Origin: Ichthyophis bannanicus
Taxonomy: Eukaryota; Chordata; Amphibia; Gymnophiona; Ichthyophiidae
Direction: 5' to 3'
Assembly (NCBI GenBank): GCA_033557465.1
Contig: CM066039.1
Span: 49,815,788-49,879,787, forward strand
Length of the DNA stretch: 64,000 nt
Shown here one piece after another: positions 53,401 through 63,697 of this stretch; positions within the stretch are counted from its first letter, which is position 1, and every line of letters starts with the position of its first letter. The translations under genes were made by a program, and so were the position numbers. The notes below the pieces were generated by a model. The model was not told the DNA's origin, made no database searches, and was given only the letters and a program-made list of their open reading frames with translations.

Positions 53401-53968
53401 CTAGAGCGGTGGTAGTTTTACTATGGCTCCAGTCTACTATTCCATGGCCTACCCAGAACGGTAGTGGGCCCTAAGGGGTATTTTCTGGTGGGGTAAAAGG
53501 GGTGGCCGGAGCTAATTGTTTTCTATTTGGGGGTGACTGTTATTAATATGCATTGCAATAGATGAATACGGAAAGAGTAACTGCTGAGGCTGGGGTGCTG
53601 AAGGAGGTGAAGGGAAGGTCGGTTGGAATGCTAGAATTCTACTATGTTCTGTTGATGTCAGTGTGGGAGGTGGAGGGGTGTCATTAGGCATTTAGCATTA
53701 TGCATTAAGTAATATGTAATCATGAGTCTGTTATTGATAACCGGAGGAGGGGGGAGGGATATGTCTAACTGGATACTGTTTAATGGCAATTGGCAGACAC
53801 TGCGGCCGCTTGCAGCATGCTAGCTCACCCAAATTATGCTATTAGTTGCACAGAGGTGGCGCACCAGTCGTCTTGCAAGCCCTTTATAGTCAGCCCGGTG
53901 GACCAGTCATCTCACATATGGGACATCCAGAAAGTGCCCAGGGTCAAGTTCTTTTTTCTTATGGTTAA
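53401..53968 (+). other. ORF1-ORF2 spacer of the L1/Tx1-type LINE
   Basis: 568 bp without a gene, longer than in mammalian L1. It has no obvious structure. Confidence 0.6.
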
Positions 53969-56900
53969 ATGGCCCCTTTAAAGCTGTTGTCTCTAAATGT
54001 CAAAGGCATTATCCACCCAGCCAAGCGTAAAAAGATTATACTGTACGCCCAGAAGCAAAGGGCAGATATTGTAATGCTACAAGAGACGCATTTAAGCACT
54101 AAAGAGTCCCTGAAGTTGGAACAAGGGAAGTATGTTCTTGCAGCACATGCCCCCGCCCTGGGAAAGAAGAATGGTGTGGCAATTTTAGTCCGGAAGAACA
54201 TGGGAGCCCTCCTGCAAATGACCAGATCTGACCCAGAGGGACGCTGGGCGAGTGTGCAGATTGATCTGGATGGAAAGAGGGTGAGACTAGTGAACGTATA
54301 TGCTCCCAACTGCGACAGTCCTGGTTTCTTCCACAACCTGGCCGATGTGATCCACGAGTACGCCGGGGTCCCTATCATACTGGGAGGAGACTTCAATTTG
54401 GTCATGGATCAGTTAACCGACTGCAAACTGGCTAGGGGCAGCCGGAAAAGCAGAGCGCTGGAGGTGCTGATGTCCATTATCTCCGAGTTCAGCCTGGTGG
54501 ATATTTGGAGGCTTCTGCACCCAGCTGAACAGGATTATACTTTCTACTCCAACCCTCATAGTTCCTTTTCGAGAATTGATTTCTTCTTAGTCTCCCGACT
54601 GTTAATTCCGAAGATAACGGATGCAGCGATATTAAGTATGCACATTTCTGACCATGCTGCTATAACTCTGGAAGTGGAGTTATTGCAGACCGAAGAGAAG
54701 AGTGCGGGATGGTTTTTCCCTAGAGCCCTGCTGGCAGAAGATTCTTTTAAGGAGTATGTGCGACAGGCTATTAAGGAGTATTTTGAGATCAATGACCCAG
54801 CGGAGACAACAATATGGGCATGGTGGGAGGCCTTTAAGGCCTCCATGAGGGCCAAGATCACTAGTTTTTCTATTGTGGCCAGGCGACAGGAGAAGGCCAA
54901 GATCTTAGCCCTAGACCAGCAGATCCGTGCGGGAGAAAGGCTATTGCAGAAACAAGTGAACGCTCAAGTTATATTGCGCCTCCAGAAACTGCGCTTCCAA
55001 TATAACTCCCTGTTAAGCAGGGAGGTAGCACAGTCTGATTTTGAGACTCAAGCCAGATATTATTCTGAAATGAATAAACCAGGGAAATTGCTGGCTACGA
55101 AATTAAAACCCAGATATGGCAAGTCCCGCATCGCCGTTCTCGAAGAGGCTAATGGAACGGTCGTGAAGGACAGTACGGGCATTGTGGAATCCTTTCGAAA
55201 GTTTTACGAGGGCTTGTACTCGTCTGAAGTCCAGTGGAATGAGGAAGAAGTGGAAAGGTTCCTGAAACAGATAGAACATCCTAGACTGGGATTGGAACAT
55301 CAAGAGGCTTTGGAGCGGGAACTGGAGAGCCAAGAGGTGTGGGAGGCCTTACGGCGAATGCAGACGGGCAAAGCCGCAGGGCCAGATGGCCTTCTGGCAG
55401 AATTCTACTGGACTTTTGCAAAGGACCTACTACCACACCTATTGTTGTACTACCAACGCTTGCAGGAAGCTGATAATGCCACAGGAGCCTTTGCAGCGGC
55501 CACCATTGTGGTCTTGGAAAAGCCAGGGAAAGATCCAAAGATGGTGGGAAACTATAGGCCCATTTCCTTGCTCAATGCTGACTACAAAATCTATTCTTCA
55601 ATTTTGGCGAGCCGTGTCAATTCCGTACTCCATCTGCTTATACACCCTGACCAATGTGGCTTCGTCAGCGGACGATCGACCGCGGACAACGCGCGGCTTC
55701 TTTGTAATGTTTTCGAGGTGGCGGAGGGGCTAAACCTGCCTTTGATAGGCCTATCCTTGGACGCCGAAAAGGCATTTGACCGGCTGGAGTGGCCTTTCCT
55801 GTTCCGCGTATTGGAGTGGTTTGGCTTCCCTGCTCAGTTTGTCCGTATGGTCCGGGTGTTGTATGCCAACCCAGCTGCGCGGATACTAGCCAATCAAGTA
55901 CTCTCAAATTCCTTCCCTCTTTACCGAGGCACCAGGCAAGGCTGTCCGCTATCGCCACTGCTATTTAACCTGGCCCTGGAGCCCCTAACCTTGCTGGTGA
56001 GACAGTCTGTGGAGGTCAAGGGCATAGTACTGCGGGACCTGCACATTAAACTTTCGGCTTACGCAGATGATTTGGTATTCTTTCTTCAACCAACATCAAT
56101 CCAGCCCCTGTTGCAGCTGATTGGCGAGTACTCCCAGTTCGCGGGTTATCGTGTGAACTGGGCAAAATCGTCAGCCTTCCCTTTGAGCAGCTTTGCTACA
56201 GCGAACATGGTGCAGCAATTTGCCTTTCGGTGGGAATCCTCGCCGATAAGGTATCTCGGTGTCCAGTTTGGGGCACCTTTGGATGAAACAGTCAGTCTCA
56301 ATGCTAAAAAGATCAAGGAGATCGCCCGAAGCTTTGCATTGCAGTGGTCTCCGCTGCGTTTGACATGGTGGGGAAGAAAGGAGTCCATCAAGATGACATT
56401 AATGCCTAAGATAAATTATATTCTAGGAATGGTCCCGGTACTGTTTCCAGGTGCAGTCTACAAAGAGGTGGAGCGTATACTTGTCTCCTTCCTGTGGAAC
56501 GGGAAAACCCTCCGGATTGCCCTTAAGAAACTTAAAGCAACTAAGCTCGAAGGCGGTGTACATTTCCCAGATTTCCTTTGGTATCATATGTCAGCTATCC
56601 TCAAACAGGGAAGTCTATGGTCCGCTGAGTTGCCCTCAGGTCAGAGGCCGGTGTGGCTTGAACTTGAAGAACGTCTGGCTAAGCCACTTCCAGGGCATCT
56701 GTTGATGGGTATGCTATGCCCTGAAGAAGGAAAGGTGGGAAGAATTATTACCTCCACTCAGAGAGTTTTCCAGAGCCTTTTGCCGGTTGTGGGTAAGGAC
56801 AAGCTTCTTTCAAGACAGCTCCCATTATGGCATAACCCCTTACTGAAGATCAACAAGGCCTCCTTTGCCTGGAGAACATGGCAGAGCAAAGGGATTTGGA

Positions 56901-57000
56901 CGGTAGGCCAGCTGATGGGCAAGGATGGCTGGAAGCCCTTTGGCTCGTTACAGAAGGAGTTCGGGATTCCGTCCAAATGTTACTTTCAATGGCTACAAGA
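53969..57000 (+). pseudogene. L1/Tx1-type ORF2: endonuclease and reverse transcriptase, 5' part
   Basis: About 1010 open codons from ATG 53969. The AP endonuclease (residues 1-230) has SLNVKGI, MLQETHL (Glu), NVYAPN, LGGDFNLV, SRIDFFLVS and SDHAAIT, all catalytic blocks present. A coiled linker follows. The RT (residues about 460-740) has AAGPDGLLAEFY, NYRPISLLNADYK, SLDAEKAFDRLEW, GTRQGCPLSPLLF and SAYADDLVFFL (YADD). Then a C-terminal region continues to FQWLQ, where the antisense CR1 starts. The frame then runs into the CR1 3' UTR in antisense until 57,262. The enzyme would nick target DNA and prime reverse transcription from it. Confidence 0.9.
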
Positions 57001-59255
57001 ACATAAGAACATAAGATATGCCATACTGGGTCAGACCAAGGTCCATCAAGCCCAGTATTCTGTTTCCAACAGTGGCCAATCTAGGTCATACGTACCTAGC
57101 AGTTTCCCCAAGGGACACAGGTTCCACAATGCTTGTATTGGTTCAAGCATTGATATCCTGGGTCCCTTCTTAATAATGGTTTATGGACCTTTCCTCCAGG
57201 AACTTGTCCAAACCTTTTTTAAACCCAGCTACACTAACAGCCTTTACTACATCCTCCGGTAACAAATTCCAGAGTTTGATTACACGTTGAGTGAAAAAAT
57301 ATTTTCTTTTATTAGTCTTAAATAGTTTACCCTGTAGCTTCATTGCATGTCCCCTAGTCTTTCTATATTCTGATAAGGTAAACAATCGATCTACGTTTAC
57401 CCGTTCCACTCCGTTCATTAATTTATAGACTTCTATCATATCTCCCCTCAGCCGTCTCTTTTCCAGGTTAAAGAGCCCCAACCTTTTTAGCCTTTCTTCA
57501 TAGGAGTAGCCTTCCATCCCCTTTACCATTTTGGTGGCTCTTCTCTGAACCTTTTCTAAAATTGCTATATCCTTTTTAAGATATGGCGACCAGAATTGCA
57601 CACAATATTCAAGGTGCGGTCTCACCATGGAACGATATAGAGGCATTATAATATCTTTTGTTTTATTTTCCATTCCTTTCCTTATCATACCTAGCATTCT
57701 ATTTGCTCTCTTGGCCGCCGCTGCACACTGGGCCGAGGGTTTTAACATGGTATCCACAAGGACGCCTAAATCTTTTTCTTGGGTGGTGGTTCCTAATGTG
57801 GAACCTTGCATCGTGTAACCATAGTTTGGGTTGTTCTTCCCTAGGTGCATAACCTTGCACTTCTCCACATTAAATTTCATCTGCCATTTTGATGCCCAGT
57901 CTTCCAATTTATCAAGATCCTCTTGCAATTTTCCACAATCCTCCTGGGTTTTAACAACTTTAAATAGTTTTGTGTCATCAGCAAATTTGATAACCTCACT
58001 CGTTATTCCACTTTCCAGGTCATTTATGAATATGTCAAAAAGCAGCGGACCCAGCACAGATCCCTGGGGTACACCACTATTCACCTTTCTCCATTGGGAA
58101 AATTGGCCATTTAGCCCTACCCTCTGCTTTCTATCTTTTAACCAGTTCCTGATCCACAGTAGTACACTGCCTCCTATCCCATGACTCTTTAGTTTTGCCA
58201 AAAGTCTCTCATGAGGGACCTTGTCAAAGGCTTTCTGAAAGTCCAGATACACAATATCAACCGACTCACCTTTGTCCACCTGTTTATTCACTCCTTCAAA
58301 AAAACATAACAGATTAGTAAGACAAGATCTTCCTTGTCTAAAGCCATGTTGGCTGTCTCCCATTAGGTCATGACTATCTACATGCTGAGTAATTTTATTC
58401 TTTATGATGGTTTCTACCATTTTTCCCGGTACTGATGTCAGGCTCACCGGTCTGTAGTTTCCCGGATCACCCCTCGAACCCTTTTTAAAAATTGGTGTTA
58501 CATTGGCGATCCTCCAATCCTCAGGTATTAGAGATGATTTTAATGATAGTTCACAGATTACTGATAGCAGGTCTGCAATCTCAAATTTCAGTTCTTTCAA
58601 CACCCTTGGATGTATACCATCCGGCCCAGGTGATTTGCTACTCTTCAGTTTATCTAATAGTTGTAGGACATCTTCCCGATGTATCGATATTTCCTTCAAT
58701 TCTTCCACACCTTTAAATACCACTTCAGTCGTGGGTAACATCCCTACATCTTCCTCAGTAAAGACCGAAGCAAAGAATTCATTCAGTCTCTCCGCTATCG
58801 CCTTGTCGCCTCTTAGTGCTCCTTTAACCCCTTTATCATCTAATGGACCAACTGACTCTCTCACGGGTTTTTTGCTACGAATGTACTTGAAAAGGTCTTT
58901 ATTTCGCGTTTTTGCTTCCGCAGCAAGCTTCTTCTCAAATTCTCTCTTTGCCTGCCTTATCAATGCCTTGCATTTGACTTGCCAGTGCTTGTGCTGTTTC
59001 CAGGTTTCATCATTTGGCTCTTTTTTCCATTTCTTGAAAGATGCTTTTTTGGCAACAACAGCCTCTCTGACCTCAGCTTTAAACCATGCTGGCAATTTTT
59101 TGGACTTCCTTCCACTTTTCTTAAAGCGTGGAATACAGCTGGTCTGGGCTTCCAAGATAGTATTTTTCAACAACACCCAAGCTTGATGTACGTCTTTAAC
59201 CTTTGCAACTGCTCCTTTTAGTTTTTTCTTAACTGTTTTCCTCATTCTATCCTGG
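57000..59255 (-). mobile_element. CR1 LINE, 5'-truncated, inserted in the L1/Tx1 ORF2 (copy C)
   Basis: The 3' end at 57,000 carries two octamers of acataaga and then 'tatgccatactgggtcag'. The 5' end falls near 59,250 in the ORF2 linker. A 4-bp caag flanks it (56996-56999 and 59256-59259), a possible short TSD. Its ORF2 part is fully open, so this is the youngest CR1 in the window. Confidence 0.9.
57170..59245 (-). CDS. CR1 ORF2 fragment with complete reverse transcriptase (copy C)
   Basis: 691 codons without a stop, from MRKTVKKKLKGAVAK to a terminal EERSINHY. Blocks in order: SPGPDGIHPRVLK, NYRPVSLTSVPGKM, HGFRQGRSCLTNLL, YLDFQKAFDKVPHERL (Asp), GVPQGSVLGPLLFD, FADDTKLFKVV (catalytic FADD, residue about 420), KVMHLGKNNPNYG and the C-terminal [12 protein letters not shown]. 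The endonuclease and ORF1 are missing because of 5' truncation, so it could not move on its own. There is no promoter of its own. It is a good consensus reference for the broken copies A and B. Confidence 0.9.
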   Translation of the reverse strand: MRKTVKKKLKGAVAKVKDVHQAWVLLKNTILEAQTSCIPRFKKSGRKSKKLPAWFKAEVREAVVAKKASFKKWKKEPNDETWKQHKHWQVKCKALIRQAKREFEKKLAAEAKTRNKDLFKYIRSKKPVRESVGPLDDKGVKGALRGDKAIAERLNEFFASVFTEEDVGMLPTTEVVFKGVEELKEISIHREDVLQLLDKLKSSKSPGPDGIHPRVLKELKFEIADLLSVICELSLKSSLIPEDWRIANVTPIFKKGSRGDPGNYRPVSLTSVPGKMVETIIKNKITQHVDSHDLMGDSQHGFRQGRSCLTNLLCFFEGVNKQVDKGESVDIVYLDFQKAFDKVPHERLLAKLKSHGIGGSVLLWIRNWLKDRKQRVGLNGQFSQWRKVNSGVPQGSVLGPLLFDIFINDLESGITSEVIKFADDTKLFKVVKTQEDCGKLQEDLDKLEDWASKWQMKFNVEKCKVMHLGKNNPNYGYTMQGSTLGTTTQEKDLGVLVDTMLKPSAQCAAAAKRANRMLGMIRKGMENKTKDIIMPLYRSMVRPHLEYCVQFWSPYLKKDIAILEKVQRRATKMVKGMEGYSYEERLKRLGLFNLEKRRLRGDMIEVYKLMNGVERVNVDRLFTLSEYRKTRGHAMKLQGKLFKTNKRKYFFTQRVIKLWNLLPEDVVKAVSVAGFKKGLDKFLEERSINHY

Positions 59256-60017
59256 CAAGTAAGGCACTGTTTGTGCCAGTGGCAGAAAAAGCCATGTGAT
59301 TATCCCAATGACTGGCCGCTGAAAGAGCTCACAGAGTGGGTGACTGCCAAGAAAGGGGGTATGTCCCAGCTGTACTCTATTTTTTGCTGCCATGGCACGG
59401 AGAAGGTGAGAGGCCCACAGAAAATATGGGAGGAGGAGACTGGCTCCGATTTGTCTCAGTCCATGTGGAATCGCTTCTGGGGCCCAATAGTCCGGGTCTC
59501 CAGATCTGCAGCGATAACGCAGTCTATGTTCTTTCTCGCCCACAGGGCTTATATTACTCCGGTAAAGCTGTCAAGATGGAGCAAAGACGCATCTCCACGT
59601 TGCTGGTCTTGTAAGCAGGAGCTTGGCACCTTGCGACATATGTTCCTGGACTGTCCGTGCCTTCAAGAGTACTGGGTTCCGGTATGGCATAGGATACAGC
59701 AGGTGTTCAATTTCTCCTCCCCTCTGACGTGGAATATACTAGAACTCAGATCTCTGGCTGGCATCCCTATGCTCCCCAAGAAACATTTTTTTGGAGTGAA
59801 TTTTATGTTGGCAATAGCGCTAAAACTGATCTTAAGTGCATGGAAGAACTCAACTGCGCTATCATGGCTGGTCTGGTGGAATCAAGTGTGCATGTATAGT
59901 AAATATGAGAAAGCCTATGACAAATTTGTTAGATTCAGCGGTGGGGAATGCTCAGTGTATAAATGGGCTGCATTGGATGATTTCGTGGGGATGGCTGCGG
60001 CGACTAACGATCCGTGA
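59251..60017 (+). pseudogene. L1/Tx1-type ORF2, C-terminal part after the CR1 insertion
   Basis: About 255 open codons. The first readable residues, VRHCLCQWQKK, are the continuation expected after FQWLQ. Further on are SMWNRFWGPIV, AYITPVKLSRWSKDASPRC and the cysteine-rich C-terminal motif CWSCKQELGTLRHMFLDC (C-x2-C-x8-H-x4-C), typical of L1-type ORF2 C-termini. It ends at TGA 60015-60017. The reading frame differs from that of the 5' part because of the insertion. Confidence 0.85.
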
Positions 60018-60216
60018 AGGGCTTGCAAGTTGGTTGACTGGTGCGGGGTAGGGGTGCGGGTGACATATGGTTGTTATATTGTTACTGTTCTTTGAGGTTG
60101 TTTTTGTGTGTATTTTTGTGAGTATTTTGTGTGTAAATGTGTATTTTAAAATGCAAAATAAATAATAAAAAAAAAAAAAATAGTTAATAGAAAATCCTCA
60201 AAAAAAAAAAAAAAAA
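60018..60216 (+). other. L1/Tx1 3' UTR and poly(A) tail
   Basis: Short T/G-rich 3' UTR with 'aaaataaataataaaa', a poly(A) run at about 60,164-60,180, a 19-bp spacer, and a second poly(A) run to 60,216. Two A-runs suggest either slippage or a poly(A)-signal read-through. Confidence 0.8.
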
Positions 60217-60233
60217 AGTATGGTAAAGTTTTG
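60215..60233. repeat. right TSD of the L1/Tx1-type LINE
   Basis: aaagtatggtaaagttttg, exact copy of 52389-52407. Confidence 0.9.
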
Positions 60234-60354
60234 CAGTTGCTGTAAAGTTGTTGTAAATTATTGCACGATAATTGCAAAGTCTCTGCATTTATCGTTGGTG
60301 TGTGCCCAGCATCAGCTCATGCCATTAATATAGAGCAAATACATTCATTGTGCA

Positions 60355-60461
60355 TTAAGGCCCCAATTCTGTAAGGTGAATAGCGGGGCTGGACATCCCA
60401 ACGGGACATCCAGCCTTGCTATCCGCCCTCACTCGATTCTGCCTCCCGGCCCCGCTGCATG
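60355..60461. mobile_element. MITE fragment of the ggtcattctg family
   Basis: ttaaggccccaattctgtaa is a diverged terminus, followed by the imperfect hairpin ggctggacatccc/gggacatccagcc. It runs directly into the palindromic MITE at 60.46 kb. Confidence 0.4.
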
Positions 60462-60615
60462 CACAGATCACCACAATGAATATGCATGAGAGAGATCTGC
60501 ATGCACTGCATCCATTGTATGCAATCTCTCTCATGCATATTCATTGCAATTAACCTGAAATCCTGACTGCCTAGATGTGTACCAAGGACTGGGTTGAGAA
60601 CCTCTGGTCTAGATG
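60462..60615. mobile_element. palindromic hAT-type MITE fragment
   Basis: 22-bp perfect arms at 60475-60496 and 60524-60545 (start aatgaatatgcatgagagag) are followed by 'ctgactgcc', 'accaaggactgggttgaga' and 'acctctggtctaga'. I recognise this as the widespread vertebrate hAT-type MITE with AATATGCATGAG arms. The left terminus is missing. Confidence 0.65.
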
Positions 60616-61434
60616 AAGAAATGCTTCCTTTGGGTACTCCCAAGTATCCCCAGGGGGAAGATTGAGAAAGGGTGAGTGGAGAACAAAGGCACTTAGGGGC
60701 ATTCAGGGTTGTGAATTGTCAGTTTAAAAAAACAGACGTGTCTGTTAAAATACTTTCATGTCAGTAAATGTATCACAATTGACAGGGCCTACGTCTCCGG
60801 TGCCAAGGGCTCAGGCTCTGTGAAGCCGAGGTCTACATCTTATTCCATAGAAGGGGGGATGAGGATTTCAGCAAAGTAAAGCCAACTGTGTACAAAATGG
60901 CAGACATTAAACATTTTCATTAGCTGGCAACTCTGGGGACATTTTTGTTATCATAGGAAGAAGAATGAAGAGTCAGAAGCATCAACAAATACCTGAAAGT
61001 GAGATCCAGCTACTTTTCTCTCTATCCAGGATGATGTAGGGTTTCCATGACGACCGCCCACAAAAAGGGATCAGTTGGAGGAGCTGACAGCAACAGGGAA
61101 AAATTGAAATAATAATAATAAGGGACTTAATCAGGTTTATAAACACTGGATATATTACATATGCTTCAGCTGCTTTTGTGCATTGTGTTTTGAATGAAAA
61201 AATACAGGGGATTAAATTTCTTCTTGGGTTTTAAAGATACATTGGTGGTAGAGACAGGGAGTTAGGCTACAGGTCATCTCCTGAGCCCTCCGACTTTCCT
61301 GGTTTCTGCAGATGACCTAAACCCCTCAGGAGCTGGACACTGATTTATGGTTACTTCTTAACATCTTATTTAGCCATACTGTCTCAGATAAGATTCTCAT
61401 TCTGGTGTTCATTATATAAAACAAATATTATAGA
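60616..61434. other. no gene seen
   Basis: Anonymous sequence on both strands; only short frames. Confidence 0.45.
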
Positions 61435-62265
61435 CGAGCATAAGAAATGCCATACTGGGTCAGACCAAGGTTCATCAAGCTCAGTATCCTGTTTCTAACA
61501 GTGGCCAATCCAGGTCACAAGTACCTGGAAGGTTCCCAAAAAGGCACACAAATTCCACAATGCTTATCCTGGGGTAAGCAGTGGATTTCCCTGGACCTCT
61601 TTAATAATAGTTTATAGACCTTTCCTCCAGGATCTTTCTAAACCTTTTTTAAACCCAGCTACATTAACATCTTTTACCACATCCTCCGATAATGAATCCC
61701 AGAGTTTGATTACTCCTTGAGTGAAAAAATATTTTCTCTTATTAGTTCAAAATGAGCTACATTGTAGCTTCATTGAGTGCCCCCTAGTCTTTCTACTTTT
61801 TAAAGGAGTAAACAACCAATCTGTATTTACCTGTTCCACTCCATTCATGAATTTATAGACCTCTATCATATCTCCCCTCTATTTTCCAAGTTGAAGAGCT
61901 CTAACCTTTTAAGCTTCTCCTCATAGGGTATCCTTCCATCCCCTTTACCATTTTGGTGGCTCTTCTCTGTTCCTTTTCTAATTCTGCTATGTCCTTTTTA
62001 AGATATGGCGACCAGAATTTCACACAATACTAAAGGTGCGGTTGCACCATGGAACGATACAGAGGCATTATAATAGTCTTGGTTTTATTCTCCGTTCCTT
62101 TCCTTATGATTCCTAGCATTCTATTTCCTTTCTTGGCTGCCGCTGCACATTGGGGCTGAGCGTTTCAACATATTATCCACGATGACGCTAAATCCTTTTC
62201 CTGGATGGTGGTTCCTAATGTGGAACCTTACATTGTGTAATCATAGTTTGGACTGTTCTTCCCTA
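61435..62265 (-). mobile_element. CR1 LINE fragment, old
   Basis: The antisense 3' end gagcataagaaatgccatac is followed by 'gggtcagaccaaggttcatc'. Coding pieces match ORF2 C-terminal sequence but have many indels and no long frame. It ends near 62,265 where a MITE begins. Confidence 0.85.
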
Positions 62266-62510
62266 AAGGGATCATTCCGCATCGCATTTAGTGGGGATAT
62301 ACGTCCGAGATGGACATATATCCTCTGCTAAACGTCCTGTGATGATCCTGCCTCATGAGCTCCCTACACATACTGAGGAGATGTGTGGGGAGCTCAGGAC
62401 GGGGATTGGAGGGGGAGGGCCGGAGGTGGAGTGAGGGCGTTGCGGAGGCAGGATCCTGATCCGGGACATACAGGGCCGATTCCGGCAACAGCCCTGTATG
62501 TCTGGGCTTG
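62266..62510. mobile_element. MITE of the ggtcattctg family with subterminal hairpin
   Basis: agggatcattccgcatc is the terminus. Just inside is the imperfect hairpin gcatttagtggggatatacg / catatatcctctgctaaacg. The interior has a GC-rich 'ggagggggagggccggaggt' and 'cgggacatacagggccgatt'. The right terminus is not seen. Confidence 0.45.
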
Positions 62511-62639
62511 TCAGCAGCAGGGATGGGCTTATTTTAAAAGACATTAAATATAAATCTGAAGGGACATATTAGTGCAACTGTCAACCAGAATTAGGAGTGA
62601 TATTAAAAATGAAAGTAAAAATAATAAAAGAAAGAAAGA

Positions 62640-63125
62640 ATAGAAAACTAAAAACTAAAAACTGGACTCCGTGTACAAAAGGGCCCAAAGGTTGTACTAA
62701 AAACTAAAACTTCACTTGGTATACTATACAAAACTCGAAGGTAAATGGCAAAAGCAAATAGAATAAAAAATAAATAATAAATAATGATAATAAATATATA
62801 TATTTTAAAAGACTGATCATATCGCCTTGCAATAACAACAGAAAGAATAATAATTAAACATAACAGGGATATAATCTCAATAGAACATGAATGGCAATCT
62901 GTCATACATTTATTGCAATCAGCATATGCCATGCAATTGTAGGTTGTAAATATTTCAAAGTTTTGTTGTAAGTTGTAAATAGTTACTATGTCTATACTGT
63001 TTTTTGTATATAGTTGCAATTTTTTGCATAATGTTCTATGTATTTTACCTTTGTTCTATGTAAACCGCCCCTGATCTTGGGAAGTGGCGGTATATAAAAT
63101 TTTTCCAAATAAATAAAAATAAATG
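62640..63125 (+). mobile_element. retroposon 3'-end fragment (LINE-like)
   Basis: AT-rich sequence ending in 'ttgttctatgtaaaccgccc', 'gtggcggtatataaaa' and an (AAATAAATA)-type tail at about 63,125, a usual L2-like 3' end. Confidence 0.5.
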
Positions 63126-63137
63126 AATTGAAAGGAC

Positions 63138-63275
63138 TAAGGGGGGAAGGGGAGGAAGGGGAAAGGGGAAGGAGAAGGGAGGAGGGAGGAGGGGAAAGGA
63201 AAGTGGAGGGAGAAAAAGGGAGGGGAAGCGGGGGAAGGTGAGGGGAAGGAGGGAGAGGGGAAAAGAAGCTCTTGT
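63138..63275 (+). repeat. polypurine (GGGGAAG-rich) tract
   Basis: About 135 bp almost entirely of G and A with frequent GGGG runs. It could form G-quadruplex or triplex DNA. Confidence 0.85.
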
Positions 63276-63310
63276 GGGACTAAAGGACAGATAGGAGCAA
63301 CATAATAACA

Positions 63311-63318
63311 GACACCAC
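63311..63318. repeat. left TSD of the hAT MITE
   Basis: gacaccac, repeated at 63690-63697. Confidence 0.9.
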
Positions 63319-63689
63319 CAATGTTCCCTCTAATTTTCTGTAGGCTGTGTGCGCATAAAATATCAACCGTGTGCAGCTTTTGAAGGAAGGTTAAATTTTT
63401 GTGCGCCACATAACGACACTCGGAGTTATATACTTTAAAATTTGACTACACGTCAGAATACAGTATGTACACCACATTGATTTTAATCAAATTACATGAA
63501 AATAGACGATTACTAAATGAAGCGGGAAATTTCTAGTAATTACAATCATAACTTTTAAATTTTAAGACGTCTGTGTTGTTTTCTATCAGAATCAGAGCTG
63601 TAATTTTTGTGCGCTCTGTTGTAAAGTATGTGCGCTCGCTCGGCGAGATGTGTGTGCGCGCACACGCGCACAGCTTAGAGGGAACAGTG
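63319..63689. mobile_element. hAT MITE, 371 bp
   Basis: TIRs caatgttccctctaa and ttagagggaacagtg (one mismatch over 15 bp) enclose a short interior with 'gtgtgcgcataaaa' and 'gtgtgtgcgcgcacacgc'. The 8-bp duplication gacaccac on both sides is diagnostic for hAT. No transposase. Confidence 0.9.
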
Positions 63690-63697
63690 GACACCAC
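63690..63697. repeat. right TSD of the hAT MITE
   Basis: gacaccac, exact copy of 63311-63318. Confidence 0.9.

Larger units (their letters stand above)
52408..60216 (+). mobile_element. full-length L1/Tx1-type LINE interrupted by an antisense CR1
   Basis: A 19-bp perfect TSD flanks a 5' UTR (about 144 bp), ORF1 (52552-53400), a spacer of 568 bp, ORF2 (53969-57000 and 59251-60017), a 3' UTR of about 110 bp with AATAAA-type signals and two poly(A) stretches. The CR1 at 57000-59250 lies antisense within ORF2. Apart from that insertion both ORFs are open, so the element was probably competent shortly before the CR1 arrived. The clade (L1 proper or Tx1) is not decided from sequence alone. Confidence 0.9.

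Noticed and set aside
58503..59186. 227-codon plus-strand frame
   Set aside because: It is antisense to the CR1 copy C reverse transcriptase; the minus-strand frame has the RT motifs.
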